Origin: SHWC01 sp050173345
GTDB taxonomy: Bacteria; Pseudomonadota; Alphaproteobacteria; UBA828
Assembly: GCA_050173345.1 (NCBI GenBank)
Contig: JBFXKW010000002.1
Span: 1 to 64,000 of the forward strand
Length of the DNA stretch: 64,000 nucleotides
Direction: 5' to 3'
Shown here: positions 34,424 through 42,691 of the stretch, piece by piece
Layout: every line of letters starts with the position of its first letter
Position numbering within the stretch: position 1 is the first letter of the stretch
Translations under genes and position numbers: made by a program
The notes under the pieces: generated by a model
What the model was told of the DNA's origin: nothing
Seen by the model: the letters and a program-made list of their open reading frames with translations, nothing else
The model's database searches: none

Positions 34424-35674
34424 CTATCCTTGCGGCGCCTCGCGGCGCCGGCCGAACAGCATGGTCACGTTGATGCGCCTGTTCGCATAGCCCGGCCGGA
34501 ACGCGAACGGCAGGGACTCGTGGAACAGGCTCGAATCGAAGATCACCGCCCGGTTGCAGCGATAGGGCACGTCGATCGCGCACGCGCCGGAGCGCGCCAG
34601 GTGCGCCTCGATCGGCGCCGGGTCGCGGTTATAGGCATCGAACGTCCACTCCGCGGGCGCGGGCTCGTCCCACACGCGCAGGCCGCCCGCCCGGCCGGGC
34701 AGCGCGGCATCGTCTGGCGTGATCCAGAAATTGAGGTTGACCGCCGCCTGGTCCGCGTGCGGCCGCGTGCCGCGCCCCTCAGGCCGGTACTTGAACGCCC
34801 ACATCTGGGTCAGCTCGAGGCCGCCGAAGATGCCGGGCAGCCGCGTGCGCAGCGCATCGGCGATGGCAAGCAGCACCGGCGCGTCGAAGCCCTCGTGCAG
34901 ATAGGCGCCGAGATAGCCGTCATCCGCCTTGCAGTCGAACCAGATGGTGGCGTCCAGGCAGAACGCGCGGAGCTGCGCCAGCGCCGCGTCGTCGAGGAAA
35001 TCGTCGACCACGGCAAGGCGTGGGCTCCCCATCGCATAGGCCTGCGCCACGGCGCCGGCGTCCCAGGCGGCGAGCGGCTCGGCGGGCGCCGGCACCCGCC
35101 GCGGCAGGTGGACCACGCGGTTGTAGCTCGCCTCGATGGAGCTGCGCTGCGCCTCGTCGAGCGCGACCGCGCGGCACGGCGCAGCGGCCGGCAAGACATC
35201 GCGCACGGCGCGATAGGCTTCGAGCTCGTCCGCGAAAGCCGCAGGCAGCTCGCCCTTCGCGATCAGATGCTCGAACTGCTCGATGTCGTGATCGAGCTTG
35301 GCGCGCGAGGCATGGGTGAACGAGTCCGCCCGCAACGGGTCGGGCCGGCCGGCCATCAGCGCGGAGCGGGAGAACCAGCGCGAGCCGCGCCCGAGCTCGA
35401 GCGACTGGCGGAAATGGCCGAGCGCCTCGCTCAGGCGCCCTTGGCGCTTGAGCGCCTGGGCCAGGTTGTTGTGGATCGAGGCTGAGAACGGGGCGAGCGC
35501 CAGCGCATCCCGATAGCGCGCCTCGGCAGCCGGCATGTCGCCCCGCGCGAAGGCGAGGTTGCCGAGCGCCACGCGGTGGCCGGCATGGCGCGGCGCGCGG
35601 GCAATGGCCTGCTCACAGGCCGCCTCGGCCGCCATGCCCTCCGCCCCGTTCCGACGTGCCGCCTCGGCACCCAT
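34424..35674 (-). CDS. TPR-2OG/Fe(II) oxygenase
   Basis: A 416-residue two-part protein. Residues 10-110 hold two to three TPR repeats (ALGNLAFARGDMPAAEARYRDAL; NNLAQALKRQGRLSEALGHF). The C-terminal half is a 2-oxoglutarate/iron oxygenase of double-stranded beta-helix type. The iron ligands are visible as HAD in RPHADQAAVNLNFWI and His in SSLFHES, and RRINVTMLFG supplies the Arg for 2-oxoglutarate. It could hydroxylate a small molecule or a protein. ATG 35674 is chosen because GAGGGGCAGGAA precedes it; a longer start at 35746 lacks support. It is first in the hydantoinase-transporter operon. Confidence 0.8.
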   Translation of the reverse strand: MGAEAARRNGAEGMAAEAACEQAIARAPRHAGHRVALGNLAFARGDMPAAEARYRDALALAPFSASIHNNLAQALKRQGRLSEALGHFRQSLELGRGSRWFSRSALMAGRPDPLRADSFTHASRAKLDHDIEQFEHLIAKGELPAAFADELEAYRAVRDVLPAAAPCRAVALDEAQRSSIEASYNRVVHLPRRVPAPAEPLAAWDAGAVAQAYAMGSPRLAVVDDFLDDAALAQLRAFCLDATIWFDCKADDGYLGAYLHEGFDAPVLLAIADALRTRLPGIFGGLELTQMWAFKYRPEGRGTRPHADQAAVNLNFWITPDDAALPGRAGGLRVWDEPAPAEWTFDAYNRDPAPIEAHLARSGACAIDVPYRCNRAVIFDSSLFHESLPFAFRPGYANRRINVTMLFGRRREAPQG

Positions 35675-35714
35675 TTCCTGCCCCTCGCCCGCCACCGGCC
35701 AATCAGCCCCGCGC

Positions 35715-35743
35715 GAGTGTCCGAAGATCGCACCGGCTGTCAA
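35715..35743 (-). promoter_or_regulatory. Possible promoter of the hydantoinase/transporter operon
   Basis: On the minus strand TTGACA (35743-35738) is an exact -35 hexamer in the only AT-rich patch upstream of the operon's first start codon (35674). The -10 region 17 bases on (ACACTC) is a weak match, as is common in alphaproteobacteria. No dyad of note overlaps it. Confidence 0.3.
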
Positions 35744-35835
35744 CAATATTGGTTCATGAGTCAGAATTCATTCAGCCTGCGACGAACGAGCGTGGGGATA
35801 TGAGGCGCCACCGTCACGCCATCGCGCCCAACCGC

Positions 35836-36690
35836 CTACTCCACCCGGATCGGGTCGCCCTTGCGCACGGTGCCGCCCTGAACGACGAAGGCATAGATGC
35901 CGGCGCACGGCATCACCTGCCCGTCGAGGACCGGAACCGGAAGCATGTTGTGCTGGGCGATGGTGCGCAGCACGCCCGGATCCCTGTCGAGCCCACCCTG
36001 GGCGAGCGTCGGGATGGCGCAGCGCGGCGTCGGGTCGGTTACGCGCAGGCGGACATCGTTGCCGATCGTAAGGGTACGCCCGACCCAGTCGTTCTCGACG
36101 AAGCCGCCTTCGTCGCCGGGCGTCTCGATCACCAGGTTCGGGCGGAAGCGCCGCTCGTCGAAGCGCGTCTCGGCGGAAAGCGCGGAGAGGCGCGCCAGGG
36201 TCGCCGTGGTCACGAGATGGAGGGCGGCATAATCCATGAACCTGCCCTCCAGCATGATGGCGCCGATGTCCACGATGGCCTCGCCGGGGTCCATCGGGTC
36301 CAGCCGCTCGACGCTGACGGTTTCCGGCCGCGACGTGGTCAAGGCGACCGGCCGCCCCAGGCTCTCGGAGAGGCGCCGGTCAACGTCCTCATCCCCGCTC
36401 AGCGCGTCGGAGCCCGACGGCCAGCTGATTCTCACAGCAGGCGGCGGCGCGCCGGCGCGCGGCGGTTCGACGAAGGTGGCGGCGAACTCGACCAGGCCGC
36501 CCCACTTTTTCGGGAGCTTCGCGCTCGCGACCTTGCCGTTGGATTGGTCGATCAGGGCGTAGGCCCGATCCCCGAGCACGCCGCTATCGGTGACCAGCGC
36601 CTCGTCCAGGCCCTCGCCCCTCATGGATTTGACGGGATATCGCCAGAGCGACTTGATGGCGCCGACGCTCGCGGTGGATGGCATGGGCAT
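35836..36690 (-). CDS. MOSC-domain protein
   Basis: A 284-residue protein with the MOSC N-terminal beta-barrel (GAIKSLWRYPVKSMRGEGLDEA, GDRAYALID) and a C-terminal MOSC domain. The conserved Cys lies in TDPTPRCAIPTLAQ, the position that handles sulfur in molybdenum-cofactor sulfurases and in YiiM/YcbX-type enzymes reducing N-hydroxylated compounds with molybdenum cofactor. It ends the sugar-type ABC operon with a 50-base gap after the ATPase gene, in the same direction. It has no redox ferredoxin domain, so a partner reductase would be needed. Confidence 0.8.
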   Translation of the reverse strand: MPMPSTASVGAIKSLWRYPVKSMRGEGLDEALVTDSGVLGDRAYALIDQSNGKVASAKLPKKWGGLVEFAATFVEPPRAGAPPPAVRISWPSGSDALSGDEDVDRRLSESLGRPVALTTSRPETVSVERLDPMDPGEAIVDIGAIMLEGRFMDYAALHLVTTATLARLSALSAETRFDERRFRPNLVIETPGDEGGFVENDWVGRTLTIGNDVRLRVTDPTPRCAIPTLAQGGLDRDPGVLRTIAQHNMLPVPVLDGQVMPCAGIYAFVVQGGTVRKGDPIRVE

Positions 36691-36740
36691 AGGGATCTCT
36701 CGCTTAGGGTTGGTATCGTCGATCGGAACCGGGGACAGGC

Positions 36741-37841
36741 CTAGACGGGCTCCTCGGCGGCGTGGGCGTCGCCGGCAGCGGGGTCGATCAGATGGATGTG
36801 CTCGTCGCTGACGTGAAGGCCGACGGTATCGCCCGGCTGGGCCCGGGTCCGCTTGGTCACCGCGATCATCTGGGCATCCCCGCAGCGCAGATAAATATAA
36901 GTGTCCTGGCCGAGCGGCTCGACCAGCTCGACCCGCGCTTCCGCGCCTTGCGAACCGTCATGCCGGCCGACCTCGATATGCTCGGGCCGGACGCCGACGA
37001 TGACCGGGGCGCCACCCAATGCGCCGCCGAGCACGCGGGCGACGTGCTCGCGCCTGACCGCCTGGCCGAGGAACGCCGGCTCGACGCGCACCAGGCCATG
37101 CTCGTCGACGGCGCCGTCGAACAGGTTCATCGGCGGCGAGCCGATGAAGCTCGCGACGAAACGCGTGGTCGGCCGGTCGTAGATTTCGAGCGGCTCGCCG
37201 AGCTGCACCATGCGGCCATGGTTCATCACGCCGATGCGGGTCGCCATGGCCATCGCCTCGGTCTGGTCATGCGTGACGTAGACCGTGGTGATGCCGAGGT
37301 CCGAGACCAGCTTCTTGATCTCGGCGCGCATCACGACGCGCAGCTTGGCGTCGAGGTTCGACAGCGGCTCGTCCATCAGGAACACCCGCGGGTTGCGCAC
37401 CAGCGCGCGCGCCAGCGACACGCGCTGGCGCTCGCCGCCCGAAAGCTGCGCGGGCCGGCGATCGAGCAGCCGCCCGATGCCCATGCGCTCGGCGACCTCG
37501 GCGGCGCGGCGGCGGCGCTCCACCCGGTCGATGCCGCGCACCTTGAGCGGGAAGCCGATATTGTCCGCGACCGACAGGTGGGGATAGAGGCCGTAATCCT
37601 GGAACGCCATCGCGATGTCGCGGTGGCGCGGCTCGAGGTCGGTCACGTCGCGGCCATGGATGTGGATGCGCCCCGCGGACGGGATTTCGAGCCCGGCGAT
37701 CATGCGCAGCGTGGTCGTCTTGCCGCAGCCGGACGGGCCGAGCAGCACGAAGAACTCGCCATCCTCGATGGTGACCGAGATGCCGCGCACCGCCGGGATC
37801 TTGTCGTAGAGCTTGTAGAGCTCGTCCAGTCGAATGCTCAT
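36741..37841 (-). CDS. Carbohydrate-type ABC transporter ATPase (UgpC/MalK-like)
   Basis: A 366-residue ATPase with fully canonical motifs: Walker A GPSGCGKTT, Q-loop AFQDYGLYPH, signature LSGGERQR, Walker B VFLMDEP and switch His VTHDQTEA. The C-terminal regulatory TOBE region carries RPTTRFVASFIGSPPMNLFDG and IVGVRPEHIEVG. It energises the two permeases encoded just upstream (13-base gap). Substrates of this class include sugars, polyols and glycerol phosphodiesters. Confidence 0.9.
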   Translation of the reverse strand: MSIRLDELYKLYDKIPAVRGISVTIEDGEFFVLLGPSGCGKTTTLRMIAGLEIPSAGRIHIHGRDVTDLEPRHRDIAMAFQDYGLYPHLSVADNIGFPLKVRGIDRVERRRRAAEVAERMGIGRLLDRRPAQLSGGERQRVSLARALVRNPRVFLMDEPLSNLDAKLRVVMRAEIKKLVSDLGITTVYVTHDQTEAMAMATRIGVMNHGRMVQLGEPLEIYDRPTTRFVASFIGSPPMNLFDGAVDEHGLVRVEPAFLGQAVRREHVARVLGGALGGAPVIVGVRPEHIEVGRHDGSQGAEARVELVEPLGQDTYIYLRCGDAQMIAVTKRTRAQPGDTVGLHVSDEHIHLIDPAAGDAHAAEEPV

Positions 37842-37854
37842 GCCGGCTTATCCC

Positions 37855-38727
37855 TCAACCCTTGACCGCGCCGAACGTCAGGCCACGCACCAGATAGCGC
37901 TGCATCAGCAGCACCAATACGATCACCGGCACGCTCATCACGACGCCGACCGCTGACGCCACGCCCCAGGCGATCGCCTTGGGCTTGATGGTGGCGGCCG
38001 CGAGCACCGGCAGCGTCTTCGCCTTGGCCGAGGTGAGCAGGCTCGCGAACAGAAACTCGTTCCACGCGAACATGAAGACGATCACCATGGTAGCGGCGAG
38101 GCCGGGCAGCAGCAGCGGCATGGTGACGCGGAACAGCACGCCAATCCGCGAGCAACCGTCGATCAGGGCGGCCTCTTCCACCGAGCGCGGAATGTCCTGC
38201 GTGAAGACGCGCATCACCCAGACGACGAAGGGCAGCCCGGCGAGCGTGTAGACCGCGATCAGGATCCAGTAGGTGTCGAAGATGCCGAGCTGCTTGGCGA
38301 GCAGATAGAGCGGGATCACGCTGACGATCGGCGGCAGCATGCGCACCATCAGGATTTCGAGCGCGAGCACCGTCTTGCCCTTGATCGAGAAGCGCGCCAG
38401 CGCATAGGCCGCCATGCTGCCGAAGATCATGGCGAGGCAGGTCGAGAGGCCGACCACGACCAAGCTGTTCACCAGCGCGCTGGCCGCGTCCATCTCGTAG
38501 AACAGCTCGCGGAAGTTCTCGATGGTCGGCGAGAACAGCCAGGCCGGCGGCAGCGCCGCGGCATCGTCAGGCTTCTTGAAGGCGGCGGTGAGCATCCAGA
38601 AGCACGGAAAAGCGAAGAACGCGAGCGCGATCACCGCGAGCAGGTAGGACGCCGCGATCGAGCCGATGCGGCGCAGCAGGCGCGCCCGCGGCGTGCTCGG
38701 CCGGGGCATGGCGAGCGACATCGTCAC
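37855..38727 (-). CDS. Carbohydrate-type ABC transporter permease (MalG-like)
   Basis: A 290-residue six-helix permease. It has ALIDGCSRIGVLFRVTMPLLLPGLAATM as the EAA coupling loop and ILMVRMLPPIVSVIPLYLLAKQLG. It pairs with the MalF-like permease, whose stop codon overlaps its ATG by 4 bases (ATGA), showing translational coupling. The C-terminus ends RGLTFGAVKG, typical of the family. Confidence 0.9.
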   Translation of the reverse strand: MTMSLAMPRPSTPRARLLRRIGSIAASYLLAVIALAFFAFPCFWMLTAAFKKPDDAAALPPAWLFSPTIENFRELFYEMDAASALVNSLVVVGLSTCLAMIFGSMAAYALARFSIKGKTVLALEILMVRMLPPIVSVIPLYLLAKQLGIFDTYWILIAVYTLAGLPFVVWVMRVFTQDIPRSVEEAALIDGCSRIGVLFRVTMPLLLPGLAATMVIVFMFAWNEFLFASLLTSAKAKTLPVLAAATIKPKAIAWGVASAVGVVMSVPVIVLVLLMQRYLVRGLTFGAVKG

Positions 38728-39671
38728 CGCCCGTCCTCCCGCATCCTGAGGTCGCGCAGGAAGCCGCTATAGCGGATGAACAGCACGACCGCCGCCATCA
38801 GGAGGATCAGGAAGGTCCACGAGACGGCCGCACCATAGCCGACCTCGAAGAAGCGGAAATTGATCCGCTGGATGTAGATCGAAGCGGTCTCGGTCGCGAA
38901 GTTGGGGCCGCCGCGCGTCGTCATGTAGATCTGGTCGTAGGTACGCACCGCGTCGATGCCGCGCAGCAGCACGGCGAGCAGGATGACCGGGCGCAGCAGC
39001 GGCAGGGTGACATTCCAGAAGATCTGCCAGCGCGTCGCGCCGTCCATGCGCGCCGCCTCGAACGGGCTCGCCGGCAGCGCCTTGAGGCCGGCATAGATGA
39101 TCAGGAACATGAAGGGCGTCCATTGCCAGACGTCCATCAGGATGAGCGAGGGCAGCGCCTGGCCTTCCGAGCCGGTCCAGTGCAGGTCGGGCAGGCCAAC
39201 CGAGCGCAGCAGGTAGTTCAGCACGCCCGAATCCGGGATGAACATGATGCGCCAGGTGATGCCGACCGCGATCGGCGTGATCAGCATCGGGATCAGCACG
39301 ACGATGCGCAGCGCCGCGAAGCCGGGCAGGCGCCTGTTGAACAGGAAGGCGAGGCCGAGGCCGAGCAGCAGCGAGAGGACGACGCTGAACCCGGTGAAGA
39401 TGACGGTGATCCAGATCGCGTTCCAGAACTGGCCGCTGGAAAGCGTAGCCCCGTAATTGTCGAGGCCGACCCAGCCCTGATGCACGTTAGGGTTGGTCGG
39501 GCGATAGCCGGTCAGGCTGATCCAGAGCGAATAGACCAGCGGCCAGAAGCCGACCAGGGTCAGCACGATCATGGTCGGCGACAGCAGCAGCCAGGCGGCG
39601 GTCTTGTGGCGCCGCTCGCCGCGCGACATCGCCTTCGCCGGCAAGGCTTCCGCGAGTTCGGCCGCCGCCAT
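38724..39671 (-). CDS. Carbohydrate-type ABC transporter permease (MalF-like)
   Basis: A 315-residue permease with six helices, PTMIVLTLVGFWPLVYSLWISLTGY near the N-terminus and the EAA loop FEAARMDGATRWQIFWNVTLPLLRP. I take ATG 39671; a GTG at 39683 would add four residues. The binding-protein gene ends 100 bases upstream, and the gap contains a large GC hairpin. Confidence 0.85.
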   Translation of the reverse strand: MAAAELAEALPAKAMSRGERRHKTAAWLLLSPTMIVLTLVGFWPLVYSLWISLTGYRPTNPNVHQGWVGLDNYGATLSSGQFWNAIWITVIFTGFSVVLSLLLGLGLAFLFNRRLPGFAALRIVVLIPMLITPIAVGITWRIMFIPDSGVLNYLLRSVGLPDLHWTGSEGQALPSLILMDVWQWTPFMFLIIYAGLKALPASPFEAARMDGATRWQIFWNVTLPLLRPVILLAVLLRGIDAVRTYDQIYMTTRGGPNFATETASIYIQRINFRFFEVGYGAAVSWTFLILLMAAVVLFIRYSGFLRDLRMREDGR

Positions 39672-39709
39672 CGACGCTCTCACCCGGCTTGGGACACTGG
39701 CGCAGCCAC

Positions 39710-39745
39710 GGCCCTAGGGCGCGCCTTGCCGCGCGCCCCTGGGCC
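39710..39745. repeat. Large GC hairpin between binding protein and permease genes
   Basis: Bases 39710-39724 pair with 39731-39745: 15-base arms, two mismatches, 6-base loop. It lies between the binding-protein stop (39772) and the permease start (39671). No T-tract follows, so a transcript-stabilising or translation-tuning role, like the malE-malF intercistronic palindromes of enterobacteria, is more likely than termination. Confidence 0.6.
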
Positions 39746-39771
39746 GATGGCCGAAGCGGTGTGTCCGAGGA

Positions 39772-41106
39772 TCAACCCTTGAGCAGCTTCCACAGGCGGT
39801 CTTTGGCATCGGTCAGCGCCTGCTTGGTCGGCTTGTCGCCGGAGATCGCGGCGATCACCTCTTCGTACATGGTGCGCTGGCACTGGTCCGCGTTGACCAC
39901 GCGGTAGGGGAAGAGCGCCGCCCACTTGGTGTCGTACTTCTTGAAGTCGTCGAACACGCCGAGCGAGGGGATCTTGCTCGTGATCTCCTTGTTCTCGAGA
40001 TCGGGGACGTAGACGAGCGAGGTCTCGCCATAGTCGCGCATCATCTCGAAGCCCTTGCCGTCCGCCAGCCAGGCGAGGAAGCGATAGGCCTCCTCGGTCT
40101 GCGCCGACGCGGCGTTGATGAGCATCGACCAGCCACCGACCATCTGCTGCTGATAGACATCCGCCGGCGCCACGGTGTAGCCGAACTTGCCGGCGAGCGG
40201 CGAGGTCTCGAAGCCCGGCATGATGTCGATCCAGCACACCAGCATGGCGGAGCCGCCCGACTGCATGACGCTCGACGCCTCGGGATAGTCGAAGTTGAAG
40301 ACGCCCTTCGGGCAATAGGGCACCAGCTCCTTCATCTGCTCGATCGCGATCTCCGCGCCGTCGTTCTGGTCGAAGATCGGCTCGTTGTCCTCGCTCAGGA
40401 TGAAGTCGTCGCCCGGGCTCTTGGCCTCGACCCGCCCCATGACGCGCGACAGGAAGTCGCCCATGCAGGAATCCTGGCCGCCGAGCAGCATCATGGCGCC
40501 GCCCACCTCGTCGGTCTTCATCGCCTTGGCGGCGGCGAGGTACTCGGCCCAGTTGCGCGGCTCCTTCTCGATGCCCGCTTTCTCCAGGAGATCCTTGCGC
40601 CATACGAAGATCGGCGTCGACATGTTGCCGGGGATGCCCCAGGACTTGCCCTGATACTGCTGATAGATGCGCGCCGCATGATAGAGGTTGTCGTACTTGA
40701 TCTTCGGCAGGTCCGGGTTGGCCGCCGCCATGTCGTCGGTGGACATGACCCAGTTGTTGGTCATCCACTGGCGCACCCAGAAGCAGTCGGAAGTCACGAC
40801 GTCGTAGGTCGGCGACTGGCTGGAGAGCTCGAGCACGATCTTCTCGTAGTGGCTCTCATAGGGCGTCAGGTCGCCGGTCACCGAGACGCGGCCGTTGGTC
40901 GCCTTGTTGTATTCCTCGGAAATGGTCGAGGTCAGCGCCTCGCACCACGGCATGTTGCTCAGCAGCAGGTTGAGCGTCACCTCGGAGCCGGCATAGACCT
41001 TGCCCCAGCGTGTTCCCGCGGCAGTCGCCACCGCGCCCGCGCCCAGCCCCTTGAGCACGGTGCGGCGCGTCGCGCCGCCGCCGATCCAACGATTGATTCC
41101 GCGCAT
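39772..41106 (-). CDS. Extracellular solute-binding protein, family 1 (carbohydrate type), Tat-exported
   Basis: A 444-residue periplasmic binding protein. The N-terminus has a Tat signal (ATRRTVLKGLGAGAVATAAG), then GSEVTLNLLLSNMPWCEALTSTISEEYNKATNG and the family 1 pattern NWAEYLAAAKAM. The Tat motif suggests export in folded form, unusual but known for this family. GGGAGGG stands 8 bases before ATG 41106; a start at 41232 would add an Arg-rich, unconserved segment. The ligand is unknown. It is first in the operon and divergent from a D-amino-acid dehydrogenase gene. Confidence 0.85.
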   Translation of the reverse strand: MRGINRWIGGGATRRTVLKGLGAGAVATAAGTRWGKVYAGSEVTLNLLLSNMPWCEALTSTISEEYNKATNGRVSVTGDLTPYESHYEKIVLELSSQSPTYDVVTSDCFWVRQWMTNNWVMSTDDMAAANPDLPKIKYDNLYHAARIYQQYQGKSWGIPGNMSTPIFVWRKDLLEKAGIEKEPRNWAEYLAAAKAMKTDEVGGAMMLLGGQDSCMGDFLSRVMGRVEAKSPGDDFILSEDNEPIFDQNDGAEIAIEQMKELVPYCPKGVFNFDYPEASSVMQSGGSAMLVCWIDIMPGFETSPLAGKFGYTVAPADVYQQQMVGGWSMLINAASAQTEEAYRFLAWLADGKGFEMMRDYGETSLVYVPDLENKEITSKIPSLGVFDDFKKYDTKWAALFPYRVVNADQCQRTMYEEVIAAISGDKPTKQALTDAKDRLWKLLKG

Positions 41107-41423
41107 CGTCTTGACCCTCCCTTGGCATGGACCTCCGTCCCTCGATCGAGCGGGCGCGGTCGGCACACCGGCCGCTCGATGGGACGGTAGAGCGAAATAT
41201 CGGGCCTCCTTTCGCATGCCGCGTCGCGGCAAGAGGCTGGTCGAATTGACAAACGCTGGTTAAAGTCTATCAAACACCCCGGATCGCACAAATTGCAAGA
41301 ATCCATCCGACCTAAGCTTCCGAAGTCTCGGGCGCGACTGATCATTCCTTCGGCAGCGAAGTGCACTCCACATAGGCAGCGCGTCGGGTGCCTCCCGACA
41401 GCACGGACATAAGGAGAGAACCC
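41107..41423. promoter_or_regulatory. Divergent promoter region of the ABC operon and dadA-like gene
   Basis: A 317-base gap without genes. The AT-rich core at 41241-41275 contains TTGACA (41246-41251) on the plus strand and, on the minus strand, TTGATA in the same patch. Both could serve as -35 elements for the divergent genes. A hairpin GTCGGG (41383-41388) with CCCGAC (41394-41399) stands just before the AAGGAGAGA ribosome site (41411) of the plus-strand gene and could modulate its translation. Confidence 0.4.
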
Positions 41424-42674
41424 ATGAAGTGTCTCGTGTTGGGCGGCGGCGTGATCGGTGTGACCAGCGCCTACTACCTCGCCCAGGACGGACACGAGGT
41501 CACGCTGGTCGAGCGCAACGCCGCGCTGGCCGACGAGGCGAGCTATGCGAATGCCGGCCTGATGAGCCCCGGCCATGCCTTCGCCTGGGCGCAGCCTTCG
41601 ATGCGCGCCCGCATCGTCAAGGCGTTCCTCGGCCTCGACGAGGCGCTCACGGTCAGGCCACAGCTCGCCGTCGAGTGGTGGCGCTGGGGCTTGGCCTTCC
41701 TCGGCGAATGCACGGCCACGCGCTTCCGCGAGAACACGCGGAACAAGTACCGCGTCTGCCAATACAGCCATGACGAGCGGAAGGCGCTCGGCACCGCGCT
41801 CGGGCTCGACTACAGCCGGCAGACCCGCGGCTCGCTCTATCTGTTCAGGCACGAGGAGAAACTCGACGCCTATGCGCGCTCCATGGCGCTGCTGGCCGAG
41901 CTCGGCGTCGTCTTCGAGCGTGCCGACCGCAACCGCTGCGCCGCGATCGAGCCGGCGCTCGAGCCCATCAAGCACCAGTTCGTCGGCGCCATCTATGCGC
42001 CGAACGACGAATCCGGCTCGTGCGCCGCGTTCACCCGCGCGCTCGGCGAAGTCTGCCGCGACAAGGGCGTCGACATCCGGCTCGGCACCGCGGTGCGCGG
42101 GCTCGAGGCCGAGGGCGACCGCATCGTCGGCGTGGCGACCGACCGCGGCCGTCTGACCGCCGATACGGTCGTGCTCGCGGCAGGCGCGTGGAGCACGCCG
42201 ATCGCCCGCACCGCGGGCATCCGCCTGCCCGTGCAGCCGATCAAGGGCTATTCGGTGACCGTGCCGATCGACGGCCACAACGGCGCGCCGACCTCGGGCG
42301 GCATCGACGAGGAGCGCTATATCGGCTATTCGCGCCAGGGGGACCGGCTGCGCATCGCCGGCTCGATCAACTATGTCGGCTTCGACACGGAGGCGGGCGC
42401 CAAGCGCTGCGCCCAGCTCGTGCAGGCCGCGCGCGCGCTGTTCCCCGACGGCGCCGCCTATGAGCGCGCCGAATACCGCGCCTGCCTCAGGCCGCAGACG
42501 CCGGATGGCCCGCCGATCCTCGGCCCCGGGCCGCGCTACCGGAACCTCTATTTCAACGTCGGCCAGGGCTCGATGGGCTGGTCCATGTCGTGCGGCTCGT
42601 CGCGCGTCGTGGCCGACCTCATCGCCGGCCGCCGCCCCGCGATCGACATGACCGGCCTCGGATGGCGGAGCTGA
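41424..42674 (+). CDS. D-amino acid dehydrogenase (DadA family FAD oxidase)
   Basis: A 416-residue DAO-fold flavoprotein. The FAD-binding motif GGGVIGVTSAYYLAQDGHEVTLVER is at the very N-terminus. ADEASYANAGLMSPG follows, then substrate-domain segments (LPVQPIKGYSVTVP; PQTPDGPPILGP) and a C-terminal GQGSMGWSMSCGSSRVVADLIAG. DadA enzymes deaminate D-amino acids to 2-oxoacids and pass electrons to the respiratory chain at the inner membrane. AAGGAGAGA precedes ATG 41424. The ABC operon on the other side of the shared promoter may import its substrate, which is inference. Confidence 0.85.
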   Translation: MKCLVLGGGVIGVTSAYYLAQDGHEVTLVERNAALADEASYANAGLMSPGHAFAWAQPSMRARIVKAFLGLDEALTVRPQLAVEWWRWGLAFLGECTATRFRENTRNKYRVCQYSHDERKALGTALGLDYSRQTRGSLYLFRHEEKLDAYARSMALLAELGVVFERADRNRCAAIEPALEPIKHQFVGAIYAPNDESGSCAAFTRALGEVCRDKGVDIRLGTAVRGLEAEGDRIVGVATDRGRLTADTVVLAAGAWSTPIARTAGIRLPVQPIKGYSVTVPIDGHNGAPTSGGIDEERYIGYSRQGDRLRIAGSINYVGFDTEAGAKRCAQLVQAARALFPDGAAYERAEYRACLRPQTPDGPPILGPGPRYRNLYFNVGQGSMGWSMSCGSSRVVADLIAGRRPAIDMTGLGWRS

Positions 42675-42691
42675 ACGGCGCCCCTGCCCCG

